DNA from: CAYTLW01 sp964438735
GTDB lineage: Bacteria > Myxococcota_A > UBA9042
Direction: 5' to 3'
Length of the DNA: 64,000 nt
Assembly: GCA_964438735.1 (NCBI GenBank)
Contig: CAYTLW010000021.1
Coordinates: forward strand, 1-64,000
In this document: positions 18,634 to 31,753 of the stretch, one piece after another
How positions within the stretch are numbered: position 1 is the first letter of the stretch
Layout: each line of letters starts with the position of its first letter
Translations under genes and position numbers: made by a program
Notes under the pieces: model-generated
The model's database searches: none
Told to the model about the DNA's origin: nothing
Seen by the model: only the letters and a program-made list of their open reading frames with translations

Positions 18634-19808
18634 TCATCGGGTGGCGGGCGTTGCCTGTTGAGGCGCCGCGACGGGTGATCGCTCGTCGGTGTAGGCGACC
18701 TCGCGCGTGGTCTTGCCGGCTGGATCCAGCCAACGCCAACGTCCCACGCGCGCGCCGTTGGCGAACTCGCCCACCAGGGCCGGCCGACCGCCAGCGTGGT
18801 AGCGGACGAATGGGCCGTGCAACACGCCATTGCGGTAGTGAAGCACCTTGTGCAGCACGCCACCGGGTAACCACTCGGTCCAGGGGCCGTGCTTCTGGTC
18901 GGCGAGGTAGTGTCCGGCGCTGCGCGGTTTGCCGGCGGAATAGGCGCTACGCCAGGGCCCGGCGCGCAGTCCGCGACGATAGACGCCGCGCTCCCGCTCG
19001 ACCCCGCCATCTGTCCAGCGAATGGTGGGGCCGTCGCGTTGACCGTTGCGCCAGACGGCCTGCTCGGCGAGCTTGCCGCTGCGATGCCAGTTGCGCCAGG
19101 TGCCCGCCTCGCGACCGGCCGCCCAGCTGCCTTCGGTCCGGCGACTGCCATCCTCCCACCAGCCCCGCCAGGTACCGATGGGCAGGCCGCTGTCATAAAA
19201 GCGTTCGGAGAGCTTGCGGCCGTCGCGGCCGTAGGAGACGAACGCGCCATGCTCCCGGCCCGCCGCCCAGACGCCCTCGTGACGTTCTCCGGTATAGAGC
19301 GTGGTCACCCACGGCCCGTGTTTGAGGCCCTTGTCAAAGGCGCCGGCATCCCAGCTGTTGCGGAACCAGGCCGTCCAGGCTCCGTGGCGTAGATCCTCGG
19401 CCCAGTTGGCGACGCTGGCCTTGCGGCCGTTGCGCTTGTAGCGCGTCCAGGTGCCGCTCTTCTGACCATCCTGCCACTGGCCGACCTCCAGCAGGCGGCC
19501 CCGCCTGCGCCACGCCCGCCACCTGCCGTGCAGGTTGCCCTCCTTGTAGCTGCCACGCGTACGCTTGCGACCGCTGGAGTGGTATGCGGTGAAGGGCCCG
19601 TGGCGGACTTCCTGCTTGCCTTTGACCCGAGCGCAATAGCGCAACAAACCGCCGTCCTGGCCGCCCTTACGGGCCTTGGTGCCCTTGGGACAGCGTTTGC
19701 GCGCATGGGCCTGACCGGCCGGTGCGCTCAACGCCAGCATCGTGCCGATCGCCAGGGCGAGGACTGCACCACGCCGGGCGCGAGCAGCCCCGGTCGATCG
19801 GACGGCCA

Positions 19809-19809
<1 letters not shown>
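18634..19809 (-). CDS. Secreted MORN/YwqK-type repeat protein
   Basis: 391 aa from ATG 19809. A signal peptide is followed by a long array of MORN-like repeats, about 12 units of the form HGxWxxxYxxGxxxxxGxYxxGxxxG (for example GSYKEGNLHGRWRAW, KHGPWTEWLPGGVLHKVLHY). Such arrays form beta-hairpin ladders that in other systems bind lipids or proteins. Its ATG shares one base with the stop of ppdK (TGATG), so translation is probably coupled. The open frame runs on to 19875 inside ppdK. No enzyme motif; the link to PPDK metabolism is not obvious. Confidence 0.8.
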
Positions 19810-22469
<2,660 letters not shown>

Positions 22470-22557
22470 GGGGTCCTCCAGGTGGGCGCGCTCTGCGCCG
22501 GGTGGTTCTGTGCCAGGTCCGGGCGCGGTGCCCGTCGCGACGTCCAGCTGTGTGTGA

Positions 22558-23724
<1,167 letters not shown>

Positions 23725-23864
23725 CAGCGACCTCCAGCGGACGGGAGAGTCCGCGCCGGGTGCCCCTCGGTGGTTCGATGGGGACTCGATAAGGTAGGTC
23801 CCCGGTCATGGGGCGACAAGGCGAAGTGCCGCGCTGTGGCTGAAGACCTGGAGGGCACGATGGG

Positions 23865-26372
23865 TCAGGGGGCGGTCGTGGGAACGACCGGGGCGGTGGC
23901 AGGTGTGGCCGCAACAGGGGCCGCCGTGGGCGCCGGCCGGGCCAGCAGGTAGCGATCCATGAACATGCGCAGGCGCGCCGGGCGCGTGGTGTAGACATAG
24001 AGGCGGTCCGCGTCGGTATGCCATGGACTGCGACCGTCGCGCGCTCGTGCATAGAGGGCGTAGAGGCCGTCGCCCGGTCGGACAGGCAACAGGTCGTAGG
24101 AGATGATGCTGCGCGCGGCGATCTCGTGAATGCGCACGTCTTCGCGTTTCACCTGCAGCTCGAAGTCCTTGCGCAGGGTCTCGATCAACTCCAGCGACTC
24201 GATGACCAGGTCGACCGATTGCTGAGCGGTGCCCGGGCCTCCCTCGGCCCGTCGATCCGCCTCCGGCAGCAGGTCCAGCAGGCGGGCCAGGCGCTCGATG
24301 CCATCACCCACGTCCAGGCCGGCCCACTCGCCGGAGAGCTTGAATCCCAGGCGGGCGGCGCGACGTGCCAGGGCGACTCCGGTGCGCACTTCCTGTTTGT
24401 AGTCGCGGGCGGCATCCCAGCGCAGCAGGACCGCCCGTCGGGTGGTCAAGACCAGCAGCGCAGACTGCACCTTGCGGCCGGTCAGCAGGCCCTCGGCGTC
24501 GGCCGGGATGGCGTATCCGTAGACCCGATCGATCAGCTCTTCGCCCTCTTCCAGCAATTCGCTGGTCACGCGTTCGCCCATCTTGTTGTAGACGGCGTCG
24601 GCGATCCGGCGGACCCGGCGCACCGGATCGGGTGTGCCGGCGGTGAATCGCCAGCGATCCATAGCCAGCACCTTGCGCAGGTTGTCGTACTCGCCGGCGT
24701 GGAAGTGCAGCATCACCTGGGCCTCGATCAGGTGCTCGTCCACCGTGCGCTCTTCCAAGAGGCGGAGCAGGACGGCGCGCGCCTCCTTGGTGCGCCCGGC
24801 CGCGAGCAGGGACTCGATGGCGCGACGACCGACGTAGGTATCGGTGGGCCGCAGTTTCCATGCCCGCTGCCAGTGGTCGGCGGCCTGGCCATGTTGACCG
24901 CGCAGTCCGTGCGCCTCGCCCATGTAGAGCTCCGCTGCGCGATCGCGGTAGCCGCCCTTGTACGCCTTGCGCATGGCCTCCAGGCCCTGCTTCGGATAAC
25001 CGGCCAGGAATCTGGTGACACCGCCGTAGAATCCGGCCATGCGATCTTCGGGCGCCACGGTGCGACCAACCTCCAGGTAGCGCTCGGCGCGCTTCTCCAG
25101 TTGCCGGGTCTGCTCCGCATCGCCCGCCAGGCGAGCGGCCCGCGCCTGGCTCAGGGCTTCCTCGGCGTAGATGCGAGGATTGACCGGATCGGCCTCGATC
25201 CGCTGGTGGAATCGACGCCGCTGGTCGTCGCCCAGGCCGATGCCGGCGAGGCGATCCATGACACTGGAGGTCTCGTCCAGCACGCCCGCCACCGCCTGCG
25301 TTCGCCGCTGGCCGGTCTGGTGGGGCGTCTCCTTCAGGCCGGTCTTCGGGTGCAGGGCGGCGGCCTTGCCGTATTGTTCCTTGGCATCTGCCCAGGCCTT
25401 CTTCTTCTCCAATGCGGCGCCCCACGCCACGTGCACCGCGTAGGCGACCCGGGCAGCATCTTCAGCGGCGCGCGCGTCTCGCGGATCGCCCTCGGCGCCC
25501 GCGATGGCCCCATCGCCAGCCTCTTCGGCCAGCTCCAGGGCATCCTCGTAGCGCTCGGCTTCGACCAGGGCCAGTGCGCGATCGATGCGATCGCGCACGC
25601 GCAATCGACGGATCGGCGCGCCGGCCAGGTCGCGCAGGGCTGCCCGATGGCCGCGACAATAGACGCGATGGGTGCCTGTGCAGACCGTGCCGCCGATGCG
25701 CGCCTGTCCAGCGTCCAGAATGCGCATCGCAGCCGTCCGATCGCCCTGGCGCAGCAACCCACCGGCGCGCTCGGCCGCGATCCGCCCTCGCTGGCGCAAC
25801 AAAGCCAGCGATCTCATAGCCACCGGCGACGTCGGGGCGCCCGAACCTGGGCGCGGCAGGCCGCCCGGGCCGAGATCGTCGCGGTCCAGATGCTCGTCGA
25901 TGGTCGGCAACAGGTCCGCCAGGACCCGATCATTGACCGCCAGGGCGCCGTCCAGGTCGCCCGAAGTGGCCAGCGCGTCGGCCAGTTCCCGGGCCACCAG
26001 GGCACGATCGGCGACCGGCCAGCGGCCCTCCAATGCCGACTTCCAGGCCTCGCGCAAGCGTCCGACGGCGATCTCGTTGCGTCCCCTGGCGTGGGCGAGC
26101 CGTCCCTCGGCCCAGCGCACATCGGCGCGATCGGGCGCATCTGCCACCGCCTCTGCCAGGGCCGCCTCGGCGGCGCTCAGGTCGCCGGCATCGATGGCGG
26201 CCTGGGTTTGCTGGACGAGGTCTCCGATGAGCGAAGATTGCCGCCACTGCCAGCCCAGCCAGCCCACAAGCCCCAGGACCAGCACCGCAGCCGCGGCCGC
26301 CACCAGCAACAAGGGCGACAGTCCGGATCGGACCTCGTCGCCTTCCGCCGCAATCTGCTCGTCGTCGACCAT
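23865..26372 (-). CDS. Large membrane-anchored TPR protein
   Basis: 835 aa from ATG 26372, or 863 aa from ATG 26456. One TM helix near the N-terminus (SGLSPLLLVAAAAAVLVLGL) follows an acidic start, so the bulk is probably periplasmic. The rest is long alpha-helical repeats of TPR/Sel1 character (DLSAAEAALAEAVADAPDRA; GQAADHWQRAWKLRPTDTYV; EQTRQLEKRAERYLEVGRTV). An Ala/Thr/Val/Pro tail ends the protein. 26372 has GAGGG about 10 bases upstream; 26456 lacks a ribosome site but the added codons look coding. Divergent from the oxidoreductase gene. No partner is suggested by the context. Confidence 0.75.
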   Translation of the reverse strand: MVDDEQIAAEGDEVRSGLSPLLLVAAAAAVLVLGLVGWLGWQWRQSSLIGDLVQQTQAAIDAGDLSAAEAALAEAVADAPDRADVRWAEGRLAHARGRNEIAVGRLREAWKSALEGRWPVADRALVARELADALATSGDLDGALAVNDRVLADLLPTIDEHLDRDDLGPGGLPRPGSGAPTSPVAMRSLALLRQRGRIAAERAGGLLRQGDRTAAMRILDAGQARIGGTVCTGTHRVYCRGHRAALRDLAGAPIRRLRVRDRIDRALALVEAERYEDALELAEEAGDGAIAGAEGDPRDARAAEDAARVAYAVHVAWGAALEKKKAWADAKEQYGKAAALHPKTGLKETPHQTGQRRTQAVAGVLDETSSVMDRLAGIGLGDDQRRRFHQRIEADPVNPRIYAEEALSQARAARLAGDAEQTRQLEKRAERYLEVGRTVAPEDRMAGFYGGVTRFLAGYPKQGLEAMRKAYKGGYRDRAAELYMGEAHGLRGQHGQAADHWQRAWKLRPTDTYVGRRAIESLLAAGRTKEARAVLLRLLEERTVDEHLIEAQVMLHFHAGEYDNLRKVLAMDRWRFTAGTPDPVRRVRRIADAVYNKMGERVTSELLEEGEELIDRVYGYAIPADAEGLLTGRKVQSALLVLTTRRAVLLRWDAARDYKQEVRTGVALARRAARLGFKLSGEWAGLDVGDGIERLARLLDLLPEADRRAEGGPGTAQQSVDLVIESLELIETLRKDFELQVKREDVRIHEIAARSIISYDLLPVRPGDGLYALYARARDGRSPWHTDADRLYVYTTRPARLRMFMDRYLLARPAPTAAPVAATPATAPVVPTTAP

Positions 26373-26514
26373 GGCGTGACCACCCTCGTTCGCGCTGGCC
26401 CCAAGGTTGACCTCCGACCGGTCGTCTCGCAAGGTCTGGCCAAAGAGGCTGCCCATGTGCCGATCAACCGCGCTGGCGCCGCTGGGATTCCACAACGTCG
26501 ACGAGGAGCCGGAG

Positions 26515-27588
26515 ATGAGCGAGGCGACAACCAGCCGCGCCCTGGTCACCGAGGCCCATGGCGGGCCCGAGGTGGTGGCGATGCGACTGCGGCCGATCCC
26601 CGAGCCGGGGCCGGGCCAGGTGCGGGTACGTATCAAGGCGGCGGCCTTCAATCACCTCGACCTTTGGGTCAGGCGCGGCATCCCCGCGGGTCACTGGCCG
26701 GTGCCGCTGGTGCCTTGCGCCGATGGCGCGGGCGTGGTTGACGCGGTCGGCCCCGGCACGCCGACCGGCCGCGGTGCCGAACACTTGCAGCCCGGCGCTC
26801 CAGTGGTTCTCTATCCGGTGACGGGCTGCGGCGTCTGCGCAGCCTGCCTGGATGACGACGCCCCCCTGTGCCCGTCGTTCGGCATGCTCGGCGAATCTAC
26901 CGACGGCTGCGCCCGCGATCATGTGGTTCTGGACGCCCGCAGCGTGCTGGCGATGCCCGATTCGCTCTCCTTCACGCAGGCGGCGGCCATGCCGACCACC
27001 TTCCTGACCGCCTGGCGGATGTTGCACGGTCGCGCGCGGCTGCAACCGGGCGAGACCGTGCTGGTGCACGGGGGACGCTCCGGGGTGGGCTCGGCCGCGA
27101 TCTCGCTCGCCAGGCTGCTGGGCGCTCGCGTGATCGCCACCGTGCGTCGCGACGAGGACGTCGATCGGGCGACGGAACGCGGCGCCGATCACGTCCTGCG
27201 CAGCGACGATCCACAGTGGCCCAGGCAGGTCCGGGGGCTGTGCCAGGGCGGCGTTGAAGTGGTCTTCGAGCACATCGGCGGGGCCACCTGGGATGGCTCC
27301 ATGCGAGCGCTGGGGCGCGGCGGTCGGATCGTGATCTGCGGCGCGACTGCAGGACACGAGGTCACGCTCAATCTGCGCAAGGTCTTCTTCCACAGCATCT
27401 CGATCCTGGGCTCGACCATGGGCTCACGGGCTGAACTCGGCCGATTGCTGCAGCTGGCGGGGCAGGGGCGTATCGAGCCGGCTATCGGCGCGACGCGACC
27501 TCTCTCCGAAGGCGCAGCTGCCATGCAACTGCTTGATGATCGGGCGGTCTTCGGCAAGGTCGTGTTGGACCTGGAGACATCTGGCTGA
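26515..27588 (+). CDS. Zinc-binding MDR-family alcohol dehydrogenase/quinone oxidoreductase
   Basis: 357 aa. N-terminal GroES-like domain (PGPGQVRVRIKAAAFNHLDLWVRRG) and C-terminal Rossmann domain (VLVHGGRSGVGSAAISLARLLGA). A structural-zinc lobe is present as C-x2-C-x2-C-x7-C in GCGVCAACLDDDAPLC. The usual catalytic zinc Cys after the first third is replaced by an Asn-His-Leu-Asp segment, as in many enoyl reductase/quinone oxidoreductase members, so an NADPH-dependent reductase is more likely than a classical ADH. GGAG precedes ATG 26515. Stands alone between a divergent TPR gene and a lipoprotein gene. Confidence 0.85.
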   Translation: MSEATTSRALVTEAHGGPEVVAMRLRPIPEPGPGQVRVRIKAAAFNHLDLWVRRGIPAGHWPVPLVPCADGAGVVDAVGPGTPTGRGAEHLQPGAPVVLYPVTGCGVCAACLDDDAPLCPSFGMLGESTDGCARDHVVLDARSVLAMPDSLSFTQAAAMPTTFLTAWRMLHGRARLQPGETVLVHGGRSGVGSAAISLARLLGARVIATVRRDEDVDRATERGADHVLRSDDPQWPRQVRGLCQGGVEVVFEHIGGATWDGSMRALGRGGRIVICGATAGHEVTLNLRKVFFHSISILGSTMGSRAELGRLLQLAGQGRIEPAIGATRPLSEGAAAMQLLDDRAVFGKVVLDLETSG

Positions 27589-27652
27589 CGCTGGTCGTCG
27601 CACCGACAAGCGGCTACCCTGGCGCGGCCCAGGCGCCAGCAGGAGGAATCGA

Positions 27653-28984
27653 ATGACATTCAGTACAGGTCGGCATGCCGGCCCGGGCTCCGCGCTCGCC
27701 ATGTTCATCGCCCTCGGCGGCCTGTTGATCGGCAGCGCCGCGTGCAGCAATGGCGGCGGCAGCGACGGCGACAATGGAGATCCCGTCGATGCCGGTCCGC
27801 TGGTCTGCCCGGGCGCCAAGGCGCCGGCCGCCGGCGAGTACGCGCCGCAGTGCTGCGACGACGACGACTGCAAGAGCAGCCAGATGTGCGTGCAGGGCGT
27901 GTGCGCGGCGAAATTGGACAGCGGGCTGACCAGTCAACTCACCGATCCCGACGACGATGACCAGCCGGTCGACGGCGCCATCGAGACCGGTTGTGCGGGC
28001 AAGTCCGCAGCCGAGCTGAGCGCCGGGCTGCCGACTGGCGTATCGGTGGTCATGTGGGGTCGCGTCGATCGCTTTGGTGGCGGCGGCCTGACCGATGCCG
28101 TCGAGGTCTCGGTATTCGTCGCCGACGACTTCCACCCCGAGGCCTGCATCGACGTCAAGGGCGCCAAGGCGATCCGCGCCTGCCTGCACGATGAAGCCAA
28201 GGTCGGCAAACCCATCGCCACGGTGGTCAGCGTGTCGCCGGCCGACGGCGTCGCCAAGGGCTGGGCTGTGGAGTCGACCTCCAACGCCGGCGACGAGTGC
28301 AACAAGGGTCAGCACCTGGAGTGCCCGCTGGGCTTCCTCTGTGACAAGTTCGACGGCTTCGTCAAGTGCGGCGAGGCCCACGGCGTGTACGCCATCGAGG
28401 CCATCCCCACCAACGTTCGCCTGGTGGTCCGCGCCAGCGCGGTGGACCCGAATCACCCCGCTGGTTGGCGCGACAGCTACGTCTGGAACGTAATCCTGCT
28501 GTCGGACAACCTCGACACCACGGGCAAGGGAACGCAGCCGGCCGGGTACATCGGCAAGCAGACCTACCGGTTCAACCCGACCATCGTCGGCAAGGCCCAA
28601 TGGGCGCTGGTGCCGACGACCATGAGTCTGGGCAAGATCTCGGCCGGCAACGGCGTGATCGGCGGCCGCGTGCGGGATTGCGGCACCGCAGATCGGGCCA
28701 GCTGGGCAGTGGTCGATACCAAGGTCAGCGCGGGCGTGCGCGGTGCCGGGCAGTCGTACTTCAACGACAGTGAGACCGACACCGTGCCGTCCAAGAAGCG
28801 CACCACAACAAATGTGCTGGGGCGCTACGCGATCATCAACATCGCGCCCGGGCCCAACCGGGTGGTGGTCACCGGCCGCGTGGGCGGCAAGGACGTGAGC
28901 CTGGGCTGGGCGGATGTGTACGTGGTGCCGGATGCGCTGGTTCTGGCCTCGCTGCCGGGGTACGTTCCCAAACTCAAGAAGTAG
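27653..28984 (+). CDS. Lipoprotein, unknown function
   Basis: 443 aa. A lipobox ends at GSAACSNGGG, followed by a Gly/Asp/Ser spacer typical of surface lipoproteins. A Cys-rich knot follows (CCDDDDCKSSQMCVQGVC), like the short EGF-like knots in myxobacterial lipoproteins. A beta-rich C-terminal half includes a carboxypeptidase-regulatory-like piece (RTTTNVLGRYAIINIAPGPNRVVVTGRVGGK). AGGAGG before ATG 27653. Substrate or partner unknown. It is followed by another lipoprotein gene on the same strand, and the two may form an operon. Confidence 0.8.
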   Translation: MTFSTGRHAGPGSALAMFIALGGLLIGSAACSNGGGSDGDNGDPVDAGPLVCPGAKAPAAGEYAPQCCDDDDCKSSQMCVQGVCAAKLDSGLTSQLTDPDDDDQPVDGAIETGCAGKSAAELSAGLPTGVSVVMWGRVDRFGGGGLTDAVEVSVFVADDFHPEACIDVKGAKAIRACLHDEAKVGKPIATVVSVSPADGVAKGWAVESTSNAGDECNKGQHLECPLGFLCDKFDGFVKCGEAHGVYAIEAIPTNVRLVVRASAVDPNHPAGWRDSYVWNVILLSDNLDTTGKGTQPAGYIGKQTYRFNPTIVGKAQWALVPTTMSLGKISAGNGVIGGRVRDCGTADRASWAVVDTKVSAGVRGAGQSYFNDSETDTVPSKKRTTTNVLGRYAIINIAPGPNRVVVTGRVGGKDVSLGWADVYVVPDALVLASLPGYVPKLKK

Positions 28985-29030
28985 GCGCGCAACGAGCCGG
29001 CCGAGCAGGTCGGACACGGGGGTGGGGCGG

Positions 29031-29558
29031 ATGAGCAAGGCGACCTGCGCGATTTGCGGGATACTTGCGGTGGCGCTGCTGCTGGCCGGATGCGAGCGGG
29101 AGAAGCGAGCCTGGCCGCCGCGGCAGCCAACCGAAGGCAAGGCGCGCCTGCCCTCGACGCCGAACCTGGACCCGCCAACGCCCAAGGCACAATTCGAGGA
29201 CGGCGCCTGGACGGTGTACGGGGTGGTGCACTCCGGAGCGAAGGCCCGGCAGGGCGAGGTGCTGGTGCGCGGCTACGTGGCGGCGCTCCACACCTGTCCG
29301 GACCTCAAGAAGGGCTGCAAGCCAGCGCCGTACCTGCAGTTGACCGACAAGGCCGATCGGCAGGGGCGACGCCTGCTCGTGGGCGGTCCCATCGACCTGG
29401 CCAGGGATGGCTTCGAGGTGGGCAAGCTGGCCGAGGTGCGGGGCACGTTCGCCACGTCGAGTCCTGACGGCCTGTACTTTGCGCCCCAGGGCATGATCCT
29501 CATGACGCCGCCACCGCCCCCCGATGAGGCAGACGCCGGCGCGGCGACCGGCCGCTGA
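29031..29558 (+). CDS. Small lipoprotein, unknown function
   Basis: 175 aa. Lipobox LLLAGC near residue 21, then a Pro-rich linker and one beta-rich domain (DGAWTVYGVVHSGAKARQGE, EVLVRGYVAALHTCPD, LAEVRGTFATSSPDGLYFA) that looks like an OB-fold, with two further Cys. OB-fold lipoproteins often bind nucleic acid, glycans or haem; I cannot say which. The stop is 5 bp before the GTG start of the next gene, so the two are surely co-transcribed. Confidence 0.75.
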   Translation: MSKATCAICGILAVALLLAGCEREKRAWPPRQPTEGKARLPSTPNLDPPTPKAQFEDGAWTVYGVVHSGAKARQGEVLVRGYVAALHTCPDLKKGCKPAPYLQLTDKADRQGRRLLVGGPIDLARDGFEVGKLAEVRGTFATSSPDGLYFAPQGMILMTPPPPPDEADAGAATGR

Positions 29559-29563
29559 TCGGC

Positions 29564-31714
29564 GTGCGAGTCACTCTCCTGGCGGCGCTTGTCGCCTCGT
29601 GCCTGCCTGTGCTGGCCCAGGCCGCGCCTCCTGTCCTCGAGCCCGGTCGCGAACGCGACGTGCTGGCGCTCATCGCACCCCTTGAAGACGAAGGCGTGGT
29701 CGTGGAAGGGGTGATCCTGGCAGGGATCCGCATTCGCGGTGATCGGGTCGACTTCCTGCTGCGTCACGATCCCGCCGATGGCCGCCACGCCACGCTCAGC
29801 CTGCGCCCCCTGGATCCAGCAGCTGGTCGGACGACCGGCGGCTCGTTCCGCGTCGTGCTCCCGGTCGCCGTCGACGGGGTCCTGCACGCGGCGGCCCGAC
29901 GGCTGGCCGAGGCGATTCGAGGCAATGACGACGGCGCATTCTTCCCCCTGGAGGAGCCCGCAGCGCCGGCGGCGGAGGTCACCTCCAGCGCCGAGTCGCC
30001 AACTGAGGAGGCGAGGCATCCCCGCGTACCCAGGTCGGAGATCGACCCGGACTTCGACATCTGGCAACAGCCCCGCACCCGCCTGGCGATGATGGCCTGG
30101 TTGGTCCTGTTGCTGGCCCTCGGCGCTGGGTGTCTACGGGCCCTGACAGGCACCCTGCAGTCACGCAATCGGGCGGTCGCGGCCACCCGCCTGCTGTTGC
30201 TGGCGCTGACCCTGATGATCGCCTTGCTGGCCCGACGATCGGCGCCATGGACGCCGCTGCACGCCAATCATCACGCCTTCGATGACCTGGCGGTGGTGCT
30301 CGATCTGCCCGACAGTGGTCCGTCGACACAACGCACGGTGCGAGCGTATGGCTCATCGTGGTTGATCGCCCAGCGAGCGGCCACGCCGCTGTTCGGTCGG
30401 CACCACCAGGGCGTCGGCGAGGCGGCATGTTGGTGGGGGGCGCTGGCGGTGGTGTTCGCGTTGGCCGCGGCGTGGGGAGCAGGCGGCACCGGCTGGGTGG
30501 CAGCCCTGGCGGCCATGGCCATGGCCCTGGCACCGGTCGCCATGCGCGTCGGGCACTCCGAGAGCAGCCTGGTGATCGCGCAATTCCTGGTCGCGGCTGT
30601 GCTTTGGTTGGCCACGCGCAGGGGAATGTTGGCGGCGGCGGGCGTGCTCGCCGGCTTGCTGTTGTTGGCGACAGGACATGTGGTCGGTCCGGCGCTGAGC
30701 GGCGGCGCCGCGCTCCTGGCCTGGGGCATCGCGCCGCAACGCACACGGCTGCAGTCATGGCGTGGGATCGCCGCCCGCCTGCCCTGGGGCGGGCTGCTGG
30801 TCTGCGTGCCGATCGTCGGTGCGATCATCAACCTGCTGACGAGCTCCGGCGAGGTCGCCGACCGGGTCGCGGCGACGGGCAGCTGGTTGCCGATTCCGAG
30901 CAACGCGACCTTCTTCAGCCTGTGGTTCGACCCGGCGCAGGCGCCGCTGGCGTTGCTGGGTCTGGTGGCGCTGGGACTGGTCGGCGTGGCGATGGCGCAT
31001 GACGCCCGTCGATCGCTGCCGGGCCGGGCGCGCGTCCTGGCCGTAATCGGCGGTGGCATGGCCCTGGGCGCCGGCGGCTTGCTGGTCTGCGCCAGTGTGA
31101 GCGATGGACTGCGCTACCAATCGACCCTGGCACCGGCGCTGGTGCTGGTGGCCGGACAGGCACCGCTGGTGGCCCGGCATGGGCGCGGACTGACCCGTTT
31201 TTCGGGCCGGGTCGCGGCGGCGCTGGCCGGTGTGCTCACCCTGCTCGCCCTGATCGCCCCGTTGCCGGGTACGACGATGCTCGATGCGCAGGGGCAGTGG
31301 TACCACGAGCTTCGCAATGTCGTGCGCGCTGAGCGCGGCGACGTCTACCTGCTCATCGCCGGACGCAGCGGGCCTCGAGGGGCGGTCCTGCAAGCGCCGC
31401 AGGGACGATTGTCGGCGAAGGGTCCGACCGCGCACGAGGTACGCCTGCATTCGCTGAGCTTCGAATGCGAGGCGGGTTTGAAGCCGCGCCAGCCCCTGTA
31501 CGTGCTGCAGCCCCCAGCCTGCGCCTCGGGACCGGACGACCGGGCGGCACGCGCTTGCGCGGAATTGGAGCCCTACATCGACGGAGTGGCGCCGGTGGCG
31601 ACCGGTTTCGCCCGCCCGATGGCAGCGCGCACGCCCGAGGGCATCCCCGGCGAGTTTCTGGTCTACCGACGGCCCCTGGCGCCTTGGCGCATCGCCCGTG
31701 GCCGCTGCCCGTGA
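29564..31714 (+). CDS. Large polytopic membrane protein with periplasmic N-terminal domain, possibly GT-C-like
   Basis: 716 aa from GTG 29564. A signal-peptide-like segment (LLAALVASCLPVLAQA) leads a 150-aa soluble N-terminal domain. About 10-11 TM helices follow, starting near residue 171. A loop after the second helix reads APWTPLHANHHAFDDL, and the C-terminal 130 aa form a soluble domain with paired Cys. The layout (acidic/His-rich loop after an early TM helix, many helices, soluble C-terminal domain) recalls GT-C glycosyltransferases such as the PMT/ArnT group, but no diagnostic motif is clear, so this is a guess. It follows a lipoprotein gene by 5 bp. Confidence 0.7.
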   Translation: MRVTLLAALVASCLPVLAQAAPPVLEPGRERDVLALIAPLEDEGVVVEGVILAGIRIRGDRVDFLLRHDPADGRHATLSLRPLDPAAGRTTGGSFRVVLPVAVDGVLHAAARRLAEAIRGNDDGAFFPLEEPAAPAAEVTSSAESPTEEARHPRVPRSEIDPDFDIWQQPRTRLAMMAWLVLLLALGAGCLRALTGTLQSRNRAVAATRLLLLALTLMIALLARRSAPWTPLHANHHAFDDLAVVLDLPDSGPSTQRTVRAYGSSWLIAQRAATPLFGRHHQGVGEAACWWGALAVVFALAAAWGAGGTGWVAALAAMAMALAPVAMRVGHSESSLVIAQFLVAAVLWLATRRGMLAAAGVLAGLLLLATGHVVGPALSGGAALLAWGIAPQRTRLQSWRGIAARLPWGGLLVCVPIVGAIINLLTSSGEVADRVAATGSWLPIPSNATFFSLWFDPAQAPLALLGLVALGLVGVAMAHDARRSLPGRARVLAVIGGGMALGAGGLLVCASVSDGLRYQSTLAPALVLVAGQAPLVARHGRGLTRFSGRVAAALAGVLTLLALIAPLPGTTMLDAQGQWYHELRNVVRAERGDVYLLIAGRSGPRGAVLQAPQGRLSAKGPTAHEVRLHSLSFECEAGLKPRQPLYVLQPPACASGPDDRAARACAELEPYIDGVAPVATGFARPMAARTPEGIPGEFLVYRRPLAPWRIARGRCP

Positions 31715-31715
31715 T

Positions 31716-31753
31716 CGGGAGCGGGAGCGGGAGGGGGAGCGGGAGGGGGATTA
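31716..31753. repeat. G-rich hexamer repeat between convergent genes
   Basis: Six head-to-tail units of GGGAGC/GGGAGG fill the space between the stop of the large membrane protein gene and the stop of the FadL-type gene. Runs of three or more G at even spacing could form a G-quadruplex on the plus strand. No hairpin terminator is seen here. Confidence 0.8.

Noticed and set aside
24018..26741. 907-aa open frame on the plus strand
   Set aside because: Antisense to the TPR membrane protein gene; composition is Gly/Ala/Arg/His-rich with no domain.
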